A DNA stretch of 64,000 nt from Flavobacterium reichenbachii (GCF_002217435.1 NZ_MUHF01000009.1:1-64000); one strand, 5' to 3'; numbered from the stretch's first letter, positions 8,855 through 17,511 are shown. A program made the numbers and translations. The notes: generated from the sequence alone by a model not told the origin.

Positions 8855-9829
8855 TTAAAAAAGGTCGTTGGCTGTTATGCTTTTATCGTGTTTGGTATAT
8901 TCTACGGGACGTTTTGCAAAGAAATCATCAAGACTATTGGCAAAAACTTCTTCTTCAAACCATGCCATTGCTTTATAATCTTCCGGAGAAACATTAAAAA
9001 TTGTGTCTATATTAATTTGTTTCAGACTTTCGTCGATTCTAAATTTCATAAAATTGACCAAATCTGCTTTTTTAATGCTTTCGATTTCACCGTCTTCAAA
9101 GATCCAATCCAAAATATCTGCTTCTACAGCAATTGATTCTCTTACTGTATTTCGAACTAAGTCTAAAGTTTCGGCATCAAAATAATCTGGAAATTCTTCA
9201 CGGATTTTATTGATAATGTAAATCCCTCCATTTGCGTGAATCTGCTCATCTATAGAAGTCCAGGCGATAATGTTGCTCACATTTTTCATATAACCTTTAA
9301 ATCTTGTAAAAGATAATAAAATGGCAAATTGACTGAATAAGGAAACATTTTCGATTAGAATACTAAACAATATTAAGGAAACTACATATTTTTTGTTGTC
9401 CTGCGATTTGGTGTCTTTTAGAACATTCGTCAAATAATCGACACGTTTGCGGACTACAGGAATATCTAACAATTTTTCGAACTCATCGTTATAACCCAAA
9501 ACTTCCAGAAGGCGCGAATAGGCTTCTGAATGTCTGAACTCACATTCGGCAAAAGTTGACCCTAATCCGTTGAATTCCGGTTTTGGAAAATGATCATAAA
9601 TATTTCCCCAAAAGCTTTTTACTGCAACTTCAATCTGCGCGATTGCCAGCAGGCTGTTTTTGATTGCTGTTTTTTCGGCAGGATTTAAGTGTGCATGAAA
9701 ATCTTGTGTATCTGCGGTAAAATCTACCTCACTATGAACCCAGTACGCTTTGTTTATAGCTTCTGTAAATTGGAGAACTTCCGGATATTCGAAAGGTTTA
9801 TAATTGATTCTTTTATCAAAAATGGACAT
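8855..9829 (-). CDS. nrdB: Class I ribonucleoside-diphosphate reductase, radical-generating subunit beta
   Basis: The 324-residue ferritin-like subunit houses the dimetal centre and stable radical. The first carboxylate ligand is probably Glu67. The second helix shows Glu97-x2-His100-x3-Tyr104, the spacing of E. coli Glu115/His118/Tyr122, so a tyrosyl radical is expected. The fourth helix has DEQIH with the second ExxH. There is no N-terminal ATP-cone of the kind found on some Bacteroidota NrdB proteins. It leads the nrdBA operon. Upstream are a -7-like element at 9911-9918 and three TTATCAACA motifs that may allow DnaA control. Confidence 0.96.
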   Translation of the reverse strand: MSIFDKRINYKPFEYPEVLQFTEAINKAYWVHSEVDFTADTQDFHAHLNPAEKTAIKNSLLAIAQIEVAVKSFWGNIYDHFPKPEFNGLGSTFAECEFRHSEAYSRLLEVLGYNDEFEKLLDIPVVRKRVDYLTNVLKDTKSQDNKKYVVSLILFSILIENVSLFSQFAILLSFTRFKGYMKNVSNIIAWTSIDEQIHANGGIYIINKIREEFPDYFDAETLDLVRNTVRESIAVEADILDWIFEDGEIESIKKADLVNFMKFRIDESLKQINIDTIFNVSPEDYKAMAWFEEEVFANSLDDFFAKRPVEYTKHDKSITANDLF

Positions 9830-9910
9830 ATATATAGAATTTTAAGTGACTAAAAAAAGAATAGAAATATATAAGATCCGGGGGTGGTATTGAACGCTTT
9901 TCTATTACTA

Positions 9911-9918
9911 CAAATTTA
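9911..9918 (-). promoter_or_regulatory. Candidate -7 element of nrdBA
   Basis: The minus strand reads TAAATTTG, a match to TAnnTTTG, 82 bp upstream of the nrdB start. No TTG at the right spacing was found, so the promoter is only partial to consensus and may need an activator. Confidence 0.4.
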
Positions 9919-9967
9919 ACCTGCTAATCTGCTTTTGTCTATTTTTTGATGTTAAAAATCCAAGCAA

Positions 9968-10135
9968 TTATCAACAGTTGGAAAACTTTCGCGAAGGCGA
10001 AAAACTGACAATTTATGAACAGCTCCTGAGTAGTTCGTAATTATCATTCAGCTAGTACTTTCAATATAAATTAAGGTAAGTTATCAACAGGAAAAATAGA
10101 CGTAATCTTCTTGAATCTAAAAACAGTTATCAACA
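9968..10135 (+). promoter_or_regulatory. Cluster of three DnaA-box-like TTATCAACA motifs
   Basis: Exact 9-mers TTATCAACA occur at 9968-9976, 10081-10089 and 10127-10135, all in the same orientation. Each differs by one base from the DnaA box TTATCCACA. The position upstream of nrdBA recalls E. coli nrdAB, whose promoter binds DnaA. A role in replication initiation is an alternative. Confidence 0.5.
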
Positions 10136-10449
10136 ATGATTTAGATTTTTTGAATTTTAATCGCCAAATAAATGAGTAAAAAATGTGCTTTATTTATAAT
10201 TATTCTAATTAAAAAATCAGAGTACAAACATTCGTTTTAACACATAAACATTTATTAAACAAATAGATAAGAAAAATAAAAATTTTATTAGGGTTATAAA
10301 TCGATGCTTTTTGATTGAAATTAAGCTTTGTTTAAGAAAACAGATATGATGCTTGGCGGTGAATCGCTTAAAAGTTCAAAAAACGAATAAACTAATGGAT
10401 AACGCTTGAAAAAAATGATCCCAAAAGTTTTTTTAAGCAAAAATTAAGA

Positions 10450-10479
10450 TTGATTTAATGATATTAATATTTACATTTG
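10450..10479 (+). promoter_or_regulatory. Promoter of the ankyrin-DUF2271-PepSY operon
   Basis: TTG (10450-10452), 19-bp spacer, TACATTTG (10472-10479). This is a full consensus match giving a leader of about 70 bases before the ankyrin gene. Confidence 0.7.
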
Positions 10480-10555
10480 CGTTATTTTTATTTATTCTAA
10501 ATAATAGAATTCAATTCAAACCTAAAACAACTTAATAAACAATAAATATCTCAAT

Positions 10556-12034
10556 ATGAAAAAGAATGTTTTTCTTTCTTTTGCATTAGCCGCTACTTTA
10601 TTTGTTAGTGCCCAGCAAAAAAACTCGTTATTAGAGCAGTCCTTTTGGAAAGCTTCTCCAGATATAAATGCTGTTAAAGCCGAAATTGCAAAAGGAAACG
10701 ATCCTTCTCAGGCCAATCAAAATGCTTTTGATCCTGTAGTTCTGGCAATTAATAATGAAGCTCCGATTGCAACGATCAAATTTCTTCTGGAACAGCCGGG
10801 AAATACGGTTGGTAAAATGACACACGATAATCGTATTTATCTGCACTGGGCTGCATATAAAGGAAATACAGAACTTGCTGAATATTTAATAGCTAAGGGA
10901 TCTGATATTAATTTAGAAGACAGTCACGCGACTACACCAATTGCATTTGCTGCAAGTAACGGCGCTGTGAATACAGCATTGTACGAAGCGTTTTTTAAAG
11001 CAGGAATCGATCCTAAGAAAAAGTACAAAGATGGAGCAAACTTATTGCTTATGGCGGCGCCTTCTGATAAAGATTTAAAGCTTTCTGAATATTTTGCAAC
11101 TAAAGGAATGTCGCTAAAAGATGTAGATAATGACGGAAATACAGTATTTAATTATGCTGCAAGATCAGGAAATATTTCGCTGTTAAAGAAACTTATAGAA
11201 AAAGGAATAAAATATAACGATAATGCGATTCTTATTGCTGCACAGGGAAGCCGCAGAGAAAGTGCACCTCTTGAAACTTATAAATATTTAGTTGAAGATT
11301 TAAAATTAAAACCGGCAGTTGTAAACAAATCGGGAGAAAATGTACTTCATATCTTAGCTGGAAAACCAAATCAAACAGAAATAATCAAATATTTTCTTTC
11401 TAAAGGTGTTGATGCAAATAAAGCTTCAAAAGAAGGAACGACTCCTGTAATGATTGCAGCTTCAAGAGAAAATACTGCGCTTGAGCAGTTGCTCCCAACA
11501 GTAAAAAACATTAAAATGCAAAACCTTAAAGGAGAATCGGCTTTGAGTTTTGCAGTGAGATCCGGAACTCCGGAAGCGGTGGCTGTTCTTTTAGAAAAAG
11601 GTGCAGATGTTAATGTAAAAGACAAAGACGGAAACAATTTGGGTGTATATTTAGTACAATCGTATCGCCCGGGTGCTGGAGCAAAAGATCCTTTTGAAAC
11701 TAAAGCCAAACTACTTCAGGATAAAGGTTTAAATTTAGCTGCTTCGCAAAAAGACGGAAGCACGCTTTACCTTATTGCTATTACTAAAAATGATTTAGAG
11801 TTATTAAAAAAACTGGCTTCTTTAAATATTGATGTGAATGCCAAAAACAAAGATGGCATGACTGCACTTCATAAAGCGGCAATGATTTCTAAAGACGATT
11901 CTATTTTAAAATACTTATTATCAATTGGTGCAAAAAAAGAAATAAAAACCGAATTTGACGAGAGTGCTTATGCTTTAGCAAAAGAAAATGAAACGTTGAC
12001 AAAAAATAATATATCTGTTGAATTTTTAAAATAA
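10556..12034 (+). CDS. Secreted ankyrin-repeat protein
   Basis: The 492-residue protein has a clear Sec signal peptide (MKKNVFLSFALAATLFVSAQ) and then ankyrin repeats over nearly its whole length. Recognisable units include RIYLHWAAYKGNTELAEYLI, ATTPIAFAASNGAVNTALYE, EGTTPVMIAASRENTALEQL, GESALSFAVRSGTPEAVAVL and GMTALHKAAMISKDDSILKY. It is expected in the periplasm as a binding scaffold; no catalytic domain is visible. It heads a likely operon with the DUF2271 protein (73 bp later) and the PepSY reductase (12 bp after that). A role in organising or protecting that redox system is inferred from context only. Confidence 0.88.
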   Translation: MKKNVFLSFALAATLFVSAQQKNSLLEQSFWKASPDINAVKAEIAKGNDPSQANQNAFDPVVLAINNEAPIATIKFLLEQPGNTVGKMTHDNRIYLHWAAYKGNTELAEYLIAKGSDINLEDSHATTPIAFAASNGAVNTALYEAFFKAGIDPKKKYKDGANLLLMAAPSDKDLKLSEYFATKGMSLKDVDNDGNTVFNYAARSGNISLLKKLIEKGIKYNDNAILIAAQGSRRESAPLETYKYLVEDLKLKPAVVNKSGENVLHILAGKPNQTEIIKYFLSKGVDANKASKEGTTPVMIAASRENTALEQLLPTVKNIKMQNLKGESALSFAVRSGTPEAVAVLLEKGADVNVKDKDGNNLGVYLVQSYRPGAGAKDPFETKAKLLQDKGLNLAASQKDGSTLYLIAITKNDLELLKKLASLNIDVNAKNKDGMTALHKAAMISKDDSILKYLLSIGAKKEIKTEFDESAYALAKENETLTKNNISVEFLK

Positions 12035-12107
12035 TAGTTTGAACTTGCCGTGATTTTAAATCATAAATAAAACGATCATTGGCAGTATCATATTCCAATA
12101 AAAACAA

Positions 12108-12605
12108 ATGAAATCTAATATGAAATCAATATTTAAAATTGCTCTTACGGGCGCACTTATATGCCTAATTTCTTTTCAGGCCTCTGCACAGGCAAGTAAA
12201 TACAAATGTATGCTTCAAATGTCTAATTACATGGGCGAAGGTGCGTACATTGTTGTTTCTCTGCTTAATGCTAAAGGAGAATACGAAAAAACACTTTATG
12301 TAATGGGCGATGACAAAAAATGGTACACTTCTCTAAAAGAATGGCATAAATTTCATTCTAAAAAACCTTCTGACGATATCAGCGCAAAAACCGGTGCTTC
12401 TGTAACGGGCGGTGACAGAAGTATGACCACTATAGAAATTGACGATTCTAAAATTAATGCCGGATATAAATTAAGATTTGAAAGTGCTGTAGAAGATCAA
12501 AAATATTATGTAACCGACTTAGAAATTCCGCTTACTACCGAAGGCCTTGCTGATAAAACAGAAGGAAAAGGTTATATTCGTTACGTAAGATTAAATAAAA
12601 TATAA
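12108..12605 (+). CDS. Secreted DUF2271 protein, probable covalent FMN carrier
   Basis: The 165-residue exported protein has a signal peptide ending near SFQASAQA. It matches DUF2271 by its layout (YMGEGAYIVVSLLNAKGEYEKTLYVMG, then KKWYTSLKEWHKF). Residues 95-100 read TGASVT, fitting the [S/T]GA[S/T]-x-T motif at which ApbE attaches FMN through a phosphoester in NqrC and RnfG, so Thr100 is the predicted acceptor. It lies 12 bp upstream of the PepSY/flavodoxin reductase and close to apbE, which supports flavinylation. Proposed role (inference): periplasmic one-electron carrier receiving electrons from the PepSY protein. An alternative start is Met5. Confidence 0.85.
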   Translation: MKSNMKSIFKIALTGALICLISFQASAQASKYKCMLQMSNYMGEGAYIVVSLLNAKGEYEKTLYVMGDDKKWYTSLKEWHKFHSKKPSDDISAKTGASVTGGDRSMTTIEIDDSKINAGYKLRFESAVEDQKYYVTDLEIPLTTEGLADKTEGKGYIRYVRLNKI

Positions 12606-12617
12606 CAGGATTACATA

Positions 12618-14804
12618 ATGACTCTTTCTTTTTGGCGTTACTCTCACTTGGCTCTGGCTTTGTTTTCTTCTGCATTTCTATTATTAGCATCTATAACCGG
12701 AACTATTTTGGCTGTTGATGCCGTTCAGGAAAAAACACTGCCGTATCGTGCTGCAAATTTTGATCAGATAACTCTGGAACAAACTCTGCCGATTTTAAAA
12801 AAGGCATATCCTGAAATTACAGAGCTGAGTGTAGATCACAATCAATTTGTAACACTGCAGGCCATAGATAAAGAGGGCAATGATGTCAATGCGTACATTG
12901 ATCCGCTGACAGGCAAAAAGCTAGGAAAACCGATTAAAAAAAATGAATTTATACAGTGGGTTACGAGTTTTCATCGTTCGCTGTTTTTAAAAGAAGCAGG
13001 ACGTTTTACCGTTGGTGTAATTTCTTTTTTATTACTGCTGATTTCTATTTCGGGCTTTGTTTTGGTTCTAAAAAGACAGCAGGGAATTCGTAATTTCTTT
13101 TCAAAAGTCATAAAAGAGTATTTCGCTCAATATTACCACGTTGTTTTAGGACGCCTTGCTTTAATTCCGATTCTCGTTATTGCGCTTACCGGAACGTATT
13201 TGTCTCTGGAAAGGTTTAATTTTTTTATGGCTAAAGAAAAGGAAAAACAGGAAAAATCAGCTGCTGTTTCGGTGCCAAAAAATCCTGTTTCACTATTCAA
13301 AAAAACCTATTTGTCTCAGGTAAAGAAAATTGAATTTCCTTTTACAGATGACCCGGAGGAATACTATATTATTGAATTGACCGATCGCGAGGTCGAAGTC
13401 AATCAGGTTACCGGAGCAGTAATTACAGAAAAAATTTCGCCGTTAAGAGCACAAATAGCCGCATTAAGCCTTGATCTTCATACTGGGAGAATTAATGCAT
13501 TTTGGGCTGTAATTTTAGGGTTTGCTTCCTTAAATATCTTGTTTTTTATCTATTCTGGTTTTGCTATTACTTTAAAAAGAAGATCTAGCCGTATTAAAAA
13601 TAAATTTAAAGCCGACGAGAGTAAATTTATATTGCTGGCCGGTTCTGAAAACGGAAGCTCTCTGCGATTTGCCAATGCAATTGGAAAACAATTGATGGCG
13701 CACGGTGAAAAGGTTTTCTTAACCGAATTGAATAGTTTTAAAACTTTCCCGAAAGCGGAACATATTATTATTTTTACTTCGACACACGGATTGGGAGATG
13801 CACCTTCTAACGGAAATAAGTTTGTTTCGTTGATAAAAAAACATAGCCAGGATCATAAAGTACAATTTTCTGTGGTGGGGTTTGGTTCAAGATCTTATCC
13901 GGATTTCTGCAAGTTTTCTTTTGAAATTGATTCTTTACTTGAAAATCAAAATTGGGCCGAACGTTTGTTGGAAGTACAAACCGTAAATGATAAATCTGCA
14001 GAAGAATTTGTAAAATGGGTTAGATTATGGAGCGATAAAACAGGAATACCGTTATCACCGACACCTTCTTTATACAATGAAATCCCAAAAGGATTAGAGA
14101 AATTAATGGTTTTAGACAAAACCGCTGTTACAGACACAGAACACACTTATATATTGACGCTTCGCGCAGGCAGCAGAACTAAGTTTGCTTCTGGAGATTT
14201 ACTGGCAGTTTATCCTGCAAATGACAATCGGGAACGCCTCTACTCTATTGGTAATCATTCTGGAAATATACAATTGGTTGTCAAACTGCATCAGCCGGGT
14301 TTAGGGTCTGGATATTTGTATAATCTGGAACCTGGAGATACTATAAAAGCAAGAATTCTTAAAAATCCTGCTTTTCATTTTCCTAAAAAAACTCCAAAAG
14401 CAGCTTTTATCTCAAACGGAACTGGTATTGCGCCTTTCCTCGGAATGATCGAGCAGAATAAAGCTAAAACAGAAATACATTTATACAGCGGTTTTAGAAT
14501 GGAAACTCCCACACTTTTGGCGTATAATAAGTTTGCCGGAGTTATGATTCATAAACATCATCTGGAAAATTTTCATGTAGCCTTATCACGAGAAGCACAG
14601 CATATTTATGTAATGGATCTCATCAAACGTGATGCTGTGTTTTTTATTGATTTATTACAGCAAGGTGGTGTTATCATGATCTGCGGTTCGCTGCAAATGC
14701 AAAATGATGTAGAAAATATTCTGGAGGAACTCTGCCTGACTTCTAATTCTAAAAACATAACGGAATATAAACGTAATGGCCAGATTTTGACGGATTGTTA
14801 TTAA
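12618..14804 (+). CDS. PepSY transmembrane protein fused to flavodoxin/FAD/NAD(P)H reductase
   Basis: The 728-residue inner-membrane oxidoreductase has PepSY-type transmembrane helices at about 9-33, 131-151, 176-196 and 293-317. Histidines placed as in heme-binding PepSY proteins are His10, His119, His174 and His288. The cytoplasmic half begins with a flavodoxin domain (about 336-480, FILLAGSENGSS as the FMN phosphate loop). A CysJ-like FAD domain with RLYSIG follows, then an NAD(P)H domain (ISNGTGIAPFLGM, MICGSLQMQNDVE). The inferred path is NAD(P)H to FAD to FMN to membrane hemes to a periplasmic acceptor, most simply the adjacent flavinylated DUF2271 protein. Related proteins reduce ferric siderophores; no siderophore receptor is nearby, so the substrate is open. 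Confidence 0.9.
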   Translation: MTLSFWRYSHLALALFSSAFLLLASITGTILAVDAVQEKTLPYRAANFDQITLEQTLPILKKAYPEITELSVDHNQFVTLQAIDKEGNDVNAYIDPLTGKKLGKPIKKNEFIQWVTSFHRSLFLKEAGRFTVGVISFLLLLISISGFVLVLKRQQGIRNFFSKVIKEYFAQYYHVVLGRLALIPILVIALTGTYLSLERFNFFMAKEKEKQEKSAAVSVPKNPVSLFKKTYLSQVKKIEFPFTDDPEEYYIIELTDREVEVNQVTGAVITEKISPLRAQIAALSLDLHTGRINAFWAVILGFASLNILFFIYSGFAITLKRRSSRIKNKFKADESKFILLAGSENGSSLRFANAIGKQLMAHGEKVFLTELNSFKTFPKAEHIIIFTSTHGLGDAPSNGNKFVSLIKKHSQDHKVQFSVVGFGSRSYPDFCKFSFEIDSLLENQNWAERLLEVQTVNDKSAEEFVKWVRLWSDKTGIPLSPTPSLYNEIPKGLEKLMVLDKTAVTDTEHTYILTLRAGSRTKFASGDLLAVYPANDNRERLYSIGNHSGNIQLVVKLHQPGLGSGYLYNLEPGDTIKARILKNPAFHFPKKTPKAAFISNGTGIAPFLGMIEQNKAKTEIHLYSGFRMETPTLLAYNKFAGVMIHKHHLENFHVALSREAQHIYVMDLIKRDAVFFIDLLQQGGVIMICGSLQMQNDVENILEELCLTSNSKNITEYKRNGQILTDCY

Positions 14805-15213
14805 GATACTAATTGTATAAACCGTTGAGTGTATTTTAAAAAAAGTATTTTAACACATAGAATCATAGGTTTTTAAATATTTAGAAAAAGGTAATTTTAA
14901 AAAATCTAGATTTTCACACATAGCTCTGTTTGTTAAAACAAGTAAAACGCCTTTTATAAGTATGCAAAATCTATCCTGAAGCTTCGGGACTATGAGTTAA
15001 AAATAATTACAACTAACGGGGTTAATTCTGTAATTTAAGACGCTGATTCTACGGATCGCTATCTCGAAGACGCTGAAAAAAACGGATTTTTTTTAATCTC
15101 TATAATCGTGTTTTCGCGATAGGGAATAAATTTCATCTGTTTTTTTTTAATTATTTTTAGAAATTATATTACTGCTCCACTAGCACTTAATTGTATTCTT
15201 TAAAAAGATTCTT
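14805..15213. other. 409-bp non-coding spacer before apbE
   Basis: No gene was found. It contains a near-perfect palindrome (14974-14989) and decayed repeat-like text (about 15040-15140) with the words GATTCTACGGATCGC and TTTTCGCGATAGGG, resembling interspersed elements of flavobacterial spacers. No consensus promoter for apbE was recognised. Confidence 0.6.
14974..14989. repeat. 16-bp palindrome with one wobble pair
   Basis: TCCTGAAGCTTCGGGA is self-complementary except for one T-G pair, which still pairs in RNA. It has the same overall style as the CCCCGATAGCTATCGGGG palindrome at 35255. Confidence 0.55.
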
Positions 15214-16221
15214 ATGGCTAAATTACTATCTTATAAATTCTTATATCTATTTATCCTTGTCTGCTGCTTTTCAGCAAATTCTCAGGTATTGCGAAAAAAA
15301 ACAACGCTTTTAATGGGCGGTCGTTTTGATATTTCTATTGTAGCTAAAGATTCTGCGACAGCAAGTCAGAAAATTGAAGAAGTGATTGCCGAAATTACCA
15401 GAATCGAGAATTTAATTTCAGATTGGAAATCAGATTCGCAGGTTTCTGAGGTGAACCAGAATTCCGGAATACGTCCTGTAAAAGTAGATCGTGAAGTTTT
15501 TGAATTGACACAAAGAGCCATTCAATTATCTAAAATTACAAATGGCGGTTTTGATGTGAGTTTTGCCGCAATGGACAGAATCTGGAAATTTGACGGATCG
15601 ATGACCGAGATGCCTTCGGCGGAAGCCATAAAAAAATCGGTTGAAAAAGTTGGATACCAAAACATTATTTTAGACAGTGTACAATCTACTATTTTTCTTA
15701 AACTTAAGGGAATGAAAATAGGTTTTGGTGCTTTGGGCGAAGGATACGCAGCCGATAAATGCCGCGATATGATGATCGCAAAAGGGATTGAAGCAGGAAT
15801 CATAAACGGTTCCGGCGATATGAGTACCTGGGGCAAACAACCAAATGGATCTCCGTGGAAAATAGGCATAACAAATCCTTTTAATCCTGAAAAACTACTG
15901 GCTGTTGTACCTCTTGAACAAGAAGCTGTAACAACTTCTGGCAGTTATGAAAAATTTGTAGTTTTTGACGGGAAACGTTATTCTCACATTATAAATCCCG
16001 CAACCGGATATCCTGCCACAGGTTTGTGCAGTGTTACGGTATTTGGACCAAATGCTGAAACGGCCAATGGCTTAAGTACTTCTTTGATGGTTTTAGGTAA
16101 AACAGAAGGACTGCTTCTGCTTAAGAAATTTCCTGATTACAGCTGTATTATGATCACAGATAACGGAAAGGTTGTTAAATCTGATAACTTTAAAATTAAA
16201 AAGTTCAAAGCTAAATTCTAA
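15214..16221 (+). CDS. apbE: FAD:protein FMN transferase (ApbE family)
   Basis: The 335-residue exported enzyme (signal peptide ending near CCFSANSQ) transfers FMN from FAD to a Thr/Ser of target proteins in the periplasm. Family blocks include MGGRFDISIVA, SDWKSDSQVSEVN, FDVSFAAMD, NGSGDMSTWG, TTSGSYEKF and YSHIINPATGYP. The canonical DLGxIxKGYAxD motif reads IGFGALGEGYAAD here, with Glu (codon GAA) in place of the usual Lys, and the usual HIIDP reads HIINP. Both changes may alter metal or FAD binding. It lies 409 bp downstream of the DUF2271/PepSY operon and is the natural enzyme to modify that DUF2271 protein. Confidence 0.93.
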   Translation: MAKLLSYKFLYLFILVCCFSANSQVLRKKTTLLMGGRFDISIVAKDSATASQKIEEVIAEITRIENLISDWKSDSQVSEVNQNSGIRPVKVDREVFELTQRAIQLSKITNGGFDVSFAAMDRIWKFDGSMTEMPSAEAIKKSVEKVGYQNIILDSVQSTIFLKLKGMKIGFGALGEGYAADKCRDMMIAKGIEAGIINGSGDMSTWGKQPNGSPWKIGITNPFNPEKLLAVVPLEQEAVTTSGSYEKFVVFDGKRYSHIINPATGYPATGLCSVTVFGPNAETANGLSTSLMVLGKTEGLLLLKKFPDYSCIMITDNGKVVKSDNFKIKKFKAKF

Positions 16222-16635
16222 ATTTCTAAAATCTTATTCTTTCCCTATAATTAATTCTCCTATATTAGAATTGATAAATAAATTATGGATTCTAAATTCA
16301 TAATTAGTCTTCACATTAAAATCTCTAATGCAAATCTAATAATCTTCTAATTGCTTCATTTAGATTAAATTCAATTAAAAGCATAAGTTTGTGTTTATAC
16401 ATCTTTCGAAACCAAACATTAGATTATTTTATTTCTTTCTTTTAAGATAAAATAAAGATTCCAATATATTTCTGCAGTTACTTTTAGGGCGTTTTCAACG
16501 ATACGTTATAAAACATTACTCGGAACATATTAAAATTTAGCAGCTGTACTTTGCAGTCTGTTGACTTGAGTTTTTTTTAATTAGTACAATCCGCTCCGTA
16601 CTTTGTACAAGAGCGGATTGTTTTCTTATAAAGAA
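16222..16635. other. Gene-free convergent spacer
   Basis: This 414-bp A/T-rich spacer separates convergent apbE and the NmrA-family gene. Apart from the intrinsic terminator at 16586-16621, nothing is recognised on either strand. Confidence 0.6.
16586..16621 (-). terminator. Terminator of the NmrA-family gene
   Basis: Perfect 11-bp stem ACAATCCGCTC (16586-16596) / GAGCGGATTGT (16611-16621). The 14-base loop can form an inner GTAC-TTT-GTAC stem. It lies 15 bp beyond the minus-strand stop. Confidence 0.75.
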
Positions 16636-17511
16636 TTAGAATTTTGCAGCAAATTCTTTGGCAAAATCTTTCAATTTAATTTTTCCCTCTACAGCAGATT
16701 TACTTTTCAAGAAATCTTCTGCAATCTTTCCACTTCTAATGCATGCTCCCATTTCGGTATATAAACCTGCAATTTCTTCTGGCAGTCCGGCTTGTTTCAT
16801 TCCGTCTAAAGACTGTTCGTCTGTAAACTCAATCCATGGAAGTTCTGGTTTATCTATTGCATTTCCAAATGCTTTTGCAATCTCAGACGGTGTCTGAACA
16901 TCGCTTATAATGTAACGAACATTGATATCTGAAGTTGTTTTTTGAAGTTCTTGGGCAGCAGCAAAAGCAATATCTTCGGGATGTACTAAAGGAATTGTTG
17001 ATGAAGCAGAAAAATTGCCTCCCATAATTCCGGCACCTTTAATCATCGGGATATCATTAAAAAAATTGATATAGAAGTATCCTGCACGCAAAAATGTAAT
17101 TGATGTGTTGAGTTTTTCATATAACTTTTCGATCTGATGTAAACCTGCAATTGGTCCATTTCCTGCTGGCAGATCTGCTCCAATACTGCTTAACAATACT
17201 ACACGTTTAATACCCGAAGTTTCTATCGCTTCTGCGAATGCTTTTCCGGCTGCCACTGTGTTTAAAATTACGTTAGAACCTCCCATATTTGGCGGCGTCA
17301 TAGCAAAAAGTGCATCTGCACCTGCAAATGTCTGCGTTAGAAAAGAAGCATCGCTGACAGAACCAATTGCTGCTTTTGCACCAAGATTTTCTATCGCTTC
17401 TATTCTGTTTTCATTACTGCTTATTACGACCACATTGTGACCCGCATTTACAAGTTGCTGTGCCAAAGGCTTTCCTACATTTCCTAAAGAACCTGAAATT
17501 ATAATTTTCAT
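16636..17511 (-). CDS. NmrA-family NAD(P)-binding oxidoreductase (QorB-like)
   Basis: The protein has a Rossmann fold beginning MKIIISGSLGNVGKPLAQQL, with the GxxGxxG dinucleotide motif GSLGNVG at residues 7-13. Further NmrA/SDR-a blocks include FLTQTFAGADALFAMTPP, VVLLSSIGAD and TFLRAGYFYINF. Its length, 291 residues from this start, is typical of NmrA-like quinone reductases and sensors. I chose the Met at 17511 because it starts the Rossmann strand directly; an in-frame Met 19 codons upstream would overlap the promoter. It is divergent from an HxlR regulator with a conserved sensory cysteine, the classic arrangement of a quinone- or electrophile-responsive detoxification pair. The substrate is unproven. 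Confidence 0.87.
   Translation of the reverse strand: MKIIISGSLGNVGKPLAQQLVNAGHNVVVISSNENRIEAIENLGAKAAIGSVSDASFLTQTFAGADALFAMTPPNMGGSNVILNTVAAGKAFAEAIETSGIKRVVLLSSIGADLPAGNGPIAGLHQIEKLYEKLNTSITFLRAGYFYINFFNDIPMIKGAGIMGGNFSASSTIPLVHPEDIAFAAAQELQKTTSDINVRYIISDVQTPSEIAKAFGNAIDKPELPWIEFTDEQSLDGMKQAGLPEEIAGLYTEMGACIRSGKIAEDFLKSKSAVEGKIKLKDFAKEFAAKF

Larger units (their letters stand above)
9830..10555. other. 726-bp A/T-rich intergenic region between nrdB and the ankyrin gene
   Basis: No coding region was seen. It contains a -7-like element for nrdB, three same-orientation TTATCAACA motifs (9968-10135), a small TTTCGC/GCGAAA hairpin (9987-10002), a long A/T-rich tract (about 10140-10345), and the ankyrin operon promoter (10450-10479). 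Confidence 0.7.

Noticed and set aside
8747..9136. 129-codon plus-strand open frame spanning the nrdB-nrdA junction
   Set aside because: It lies antisense to two strongly conserved reductase genes, has a Phe/Cys/Ile-rich composition typical of shadow frames, and has no promoter or family resemblance.
9830..10555. Claim that this spacer is the chromosomal origin
   Set aside because: Three imperfect DnaA-like boxes and A/T-richness are suggestive, but dnaA and other usual markers are absent and skew cannot be computed here; kept as an alternative only.
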